This document shows positions 63,797-64,000 of a stretch of 64,000 nucleotides of DNA, piece after piece; position 1 is the stretch's first letter; each line of letters begins with the position of its first letter. Under the pieces are notes generated by a model. It did no database searches, had not been told where the DNA came from, and saw only the letters and a program-made list of their open reading frames with translations. This stretch comes from Paulinella micropora (taxonomy: Eukaryota; Cercozoa; Imbricatea; Euglyphida; Paulinellidae): NCBI GenBank assembly GCA_019918135.1, contig WBZZ01003222.1, positions 46,001 through 110,000 of the forward strand, written 5' to 3'. The position numbers and the translations under genes were made by a program.

Positions 63797-64000
63797 GGTT
63801 GCACTACTACCACTACTACCACTATCACTGCTATATCTAGAGCTGCTGCCGCTGCTAGTACGACTGTCAGTCTCGCTAAAACCACTGTCGCTGTTGCTAG
63901 TGTTTTCCAGCTGTATTTTGTGTTTGTTTTTTCTGCCTCTTCTTAGTCTACTATTCACCTTTGTCTTGGCAAATTCTTTTGCCTTTAGTCCTTTGCGAAC
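63443..64000 (-). CDS. Ser-rich protein, 5' end outside window
   Basis: An open frame runs from the window edge ('VRKGLKAKEFAK') to 63443. It has a basic segment ('RLRRGRKNKHK'), a Ser-rich low-complexity region encoded by (AGT)n, then a folded-looking C-terminus 'CKVTKAELTAHLRQLKSKVT' ... 'ELALEFYDNPRELAWHMIQT' ending 'AARKKARINNK'. No family recognised; likely host or transposon gene. No ATG is visible before the window edge. Confidence 0.45.
63680..63797 (+). repeat. (ACT)n microsatellite within a coding region
   Basis: Two ACT runs separated by ACGACTACCACTTGC, giving poly-Ser on the minus strand. Likely length-polymorphic. Confidence 0.9.

Overview
The window looks like a eukaryotic (probably protist) chromosome carrying two kinds of integrated DNA virus plus DNA transposons. 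The eukaryotic signs are GT-AG introns, AATAAA signals, piggyBac and DUF7869-like transposons, microsatellites and a TTAGGG-containing array. No rRNA, tRNA or CRISPR was seen. The host species cannot be named from the sequence; heavily virus-invaded protists are possible, but that is a guess.

Region 1 (about 1-36,600) is GC-rich and nearly intron-free and reads as a decaying piece of a large dsDNA virus (Nucleocytoviricota-like). It holds a UL9-like origin-binding helicase and an adjacent AEP-type primase, F-box/LRR-type proteins, a BspA-like Ser-rich surface protein, BTB proteins, a RING protein, tandem-duplicated protein kinases, a DHFR-TS remnant, a gene ending in a ubiquitin-like domain, and a two-member orphan family. 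No capsid, polymerase or packaging gene is present, so this is only part of a genome. Its most striking trait is a family of about 50-bp GC-rich double-hairpin elements inserted between genes and inside reading frames, sometimes in frame. Other intergenic repeat families, two 0.6-kb direct repeats and a degenerate tandem array (32.4-36.5 kb) end the block, perhaps at a former viral terminus.

Region 2 (36,600-38,900) is AT-rich, then a 1.1-kb (AAC)n tract with embedded CCCTAA units, then a LINE-like fragment.

Region 3 (38,900-54,625) is an AT-rich polinton-like virus (PLV): protein-primed PolB, rve integrase, A32-type ATPase, truncated adenovirus-type protease, pX-like basic protein, two-TM protein, a phage-tail-fibre-like protein with an S74 chaperone domain, and small orphans. 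PolB, the fibre and the gene before the integrase each carry frameshifts or stops, and no capsid gene is visible, so the copy is a relic truncated on its left side.

Region 4 (54,625-64,000) holds a decayed intron-containing DUF7869-like transposon gene, a piggyBac-like element with its own inverted repeats (59,473-62,437), and part of a Ser-rich gene running off the window.

Taken together, the viral genes would have served nuclear DNA replication (NLS-like termini on several proteins), ubiquitin-pathway targeting (F-box, BTB, RING, Ub-like) and surface modification. Most now carry disabling changes, consistent with endogenized and decaying viral DNA.
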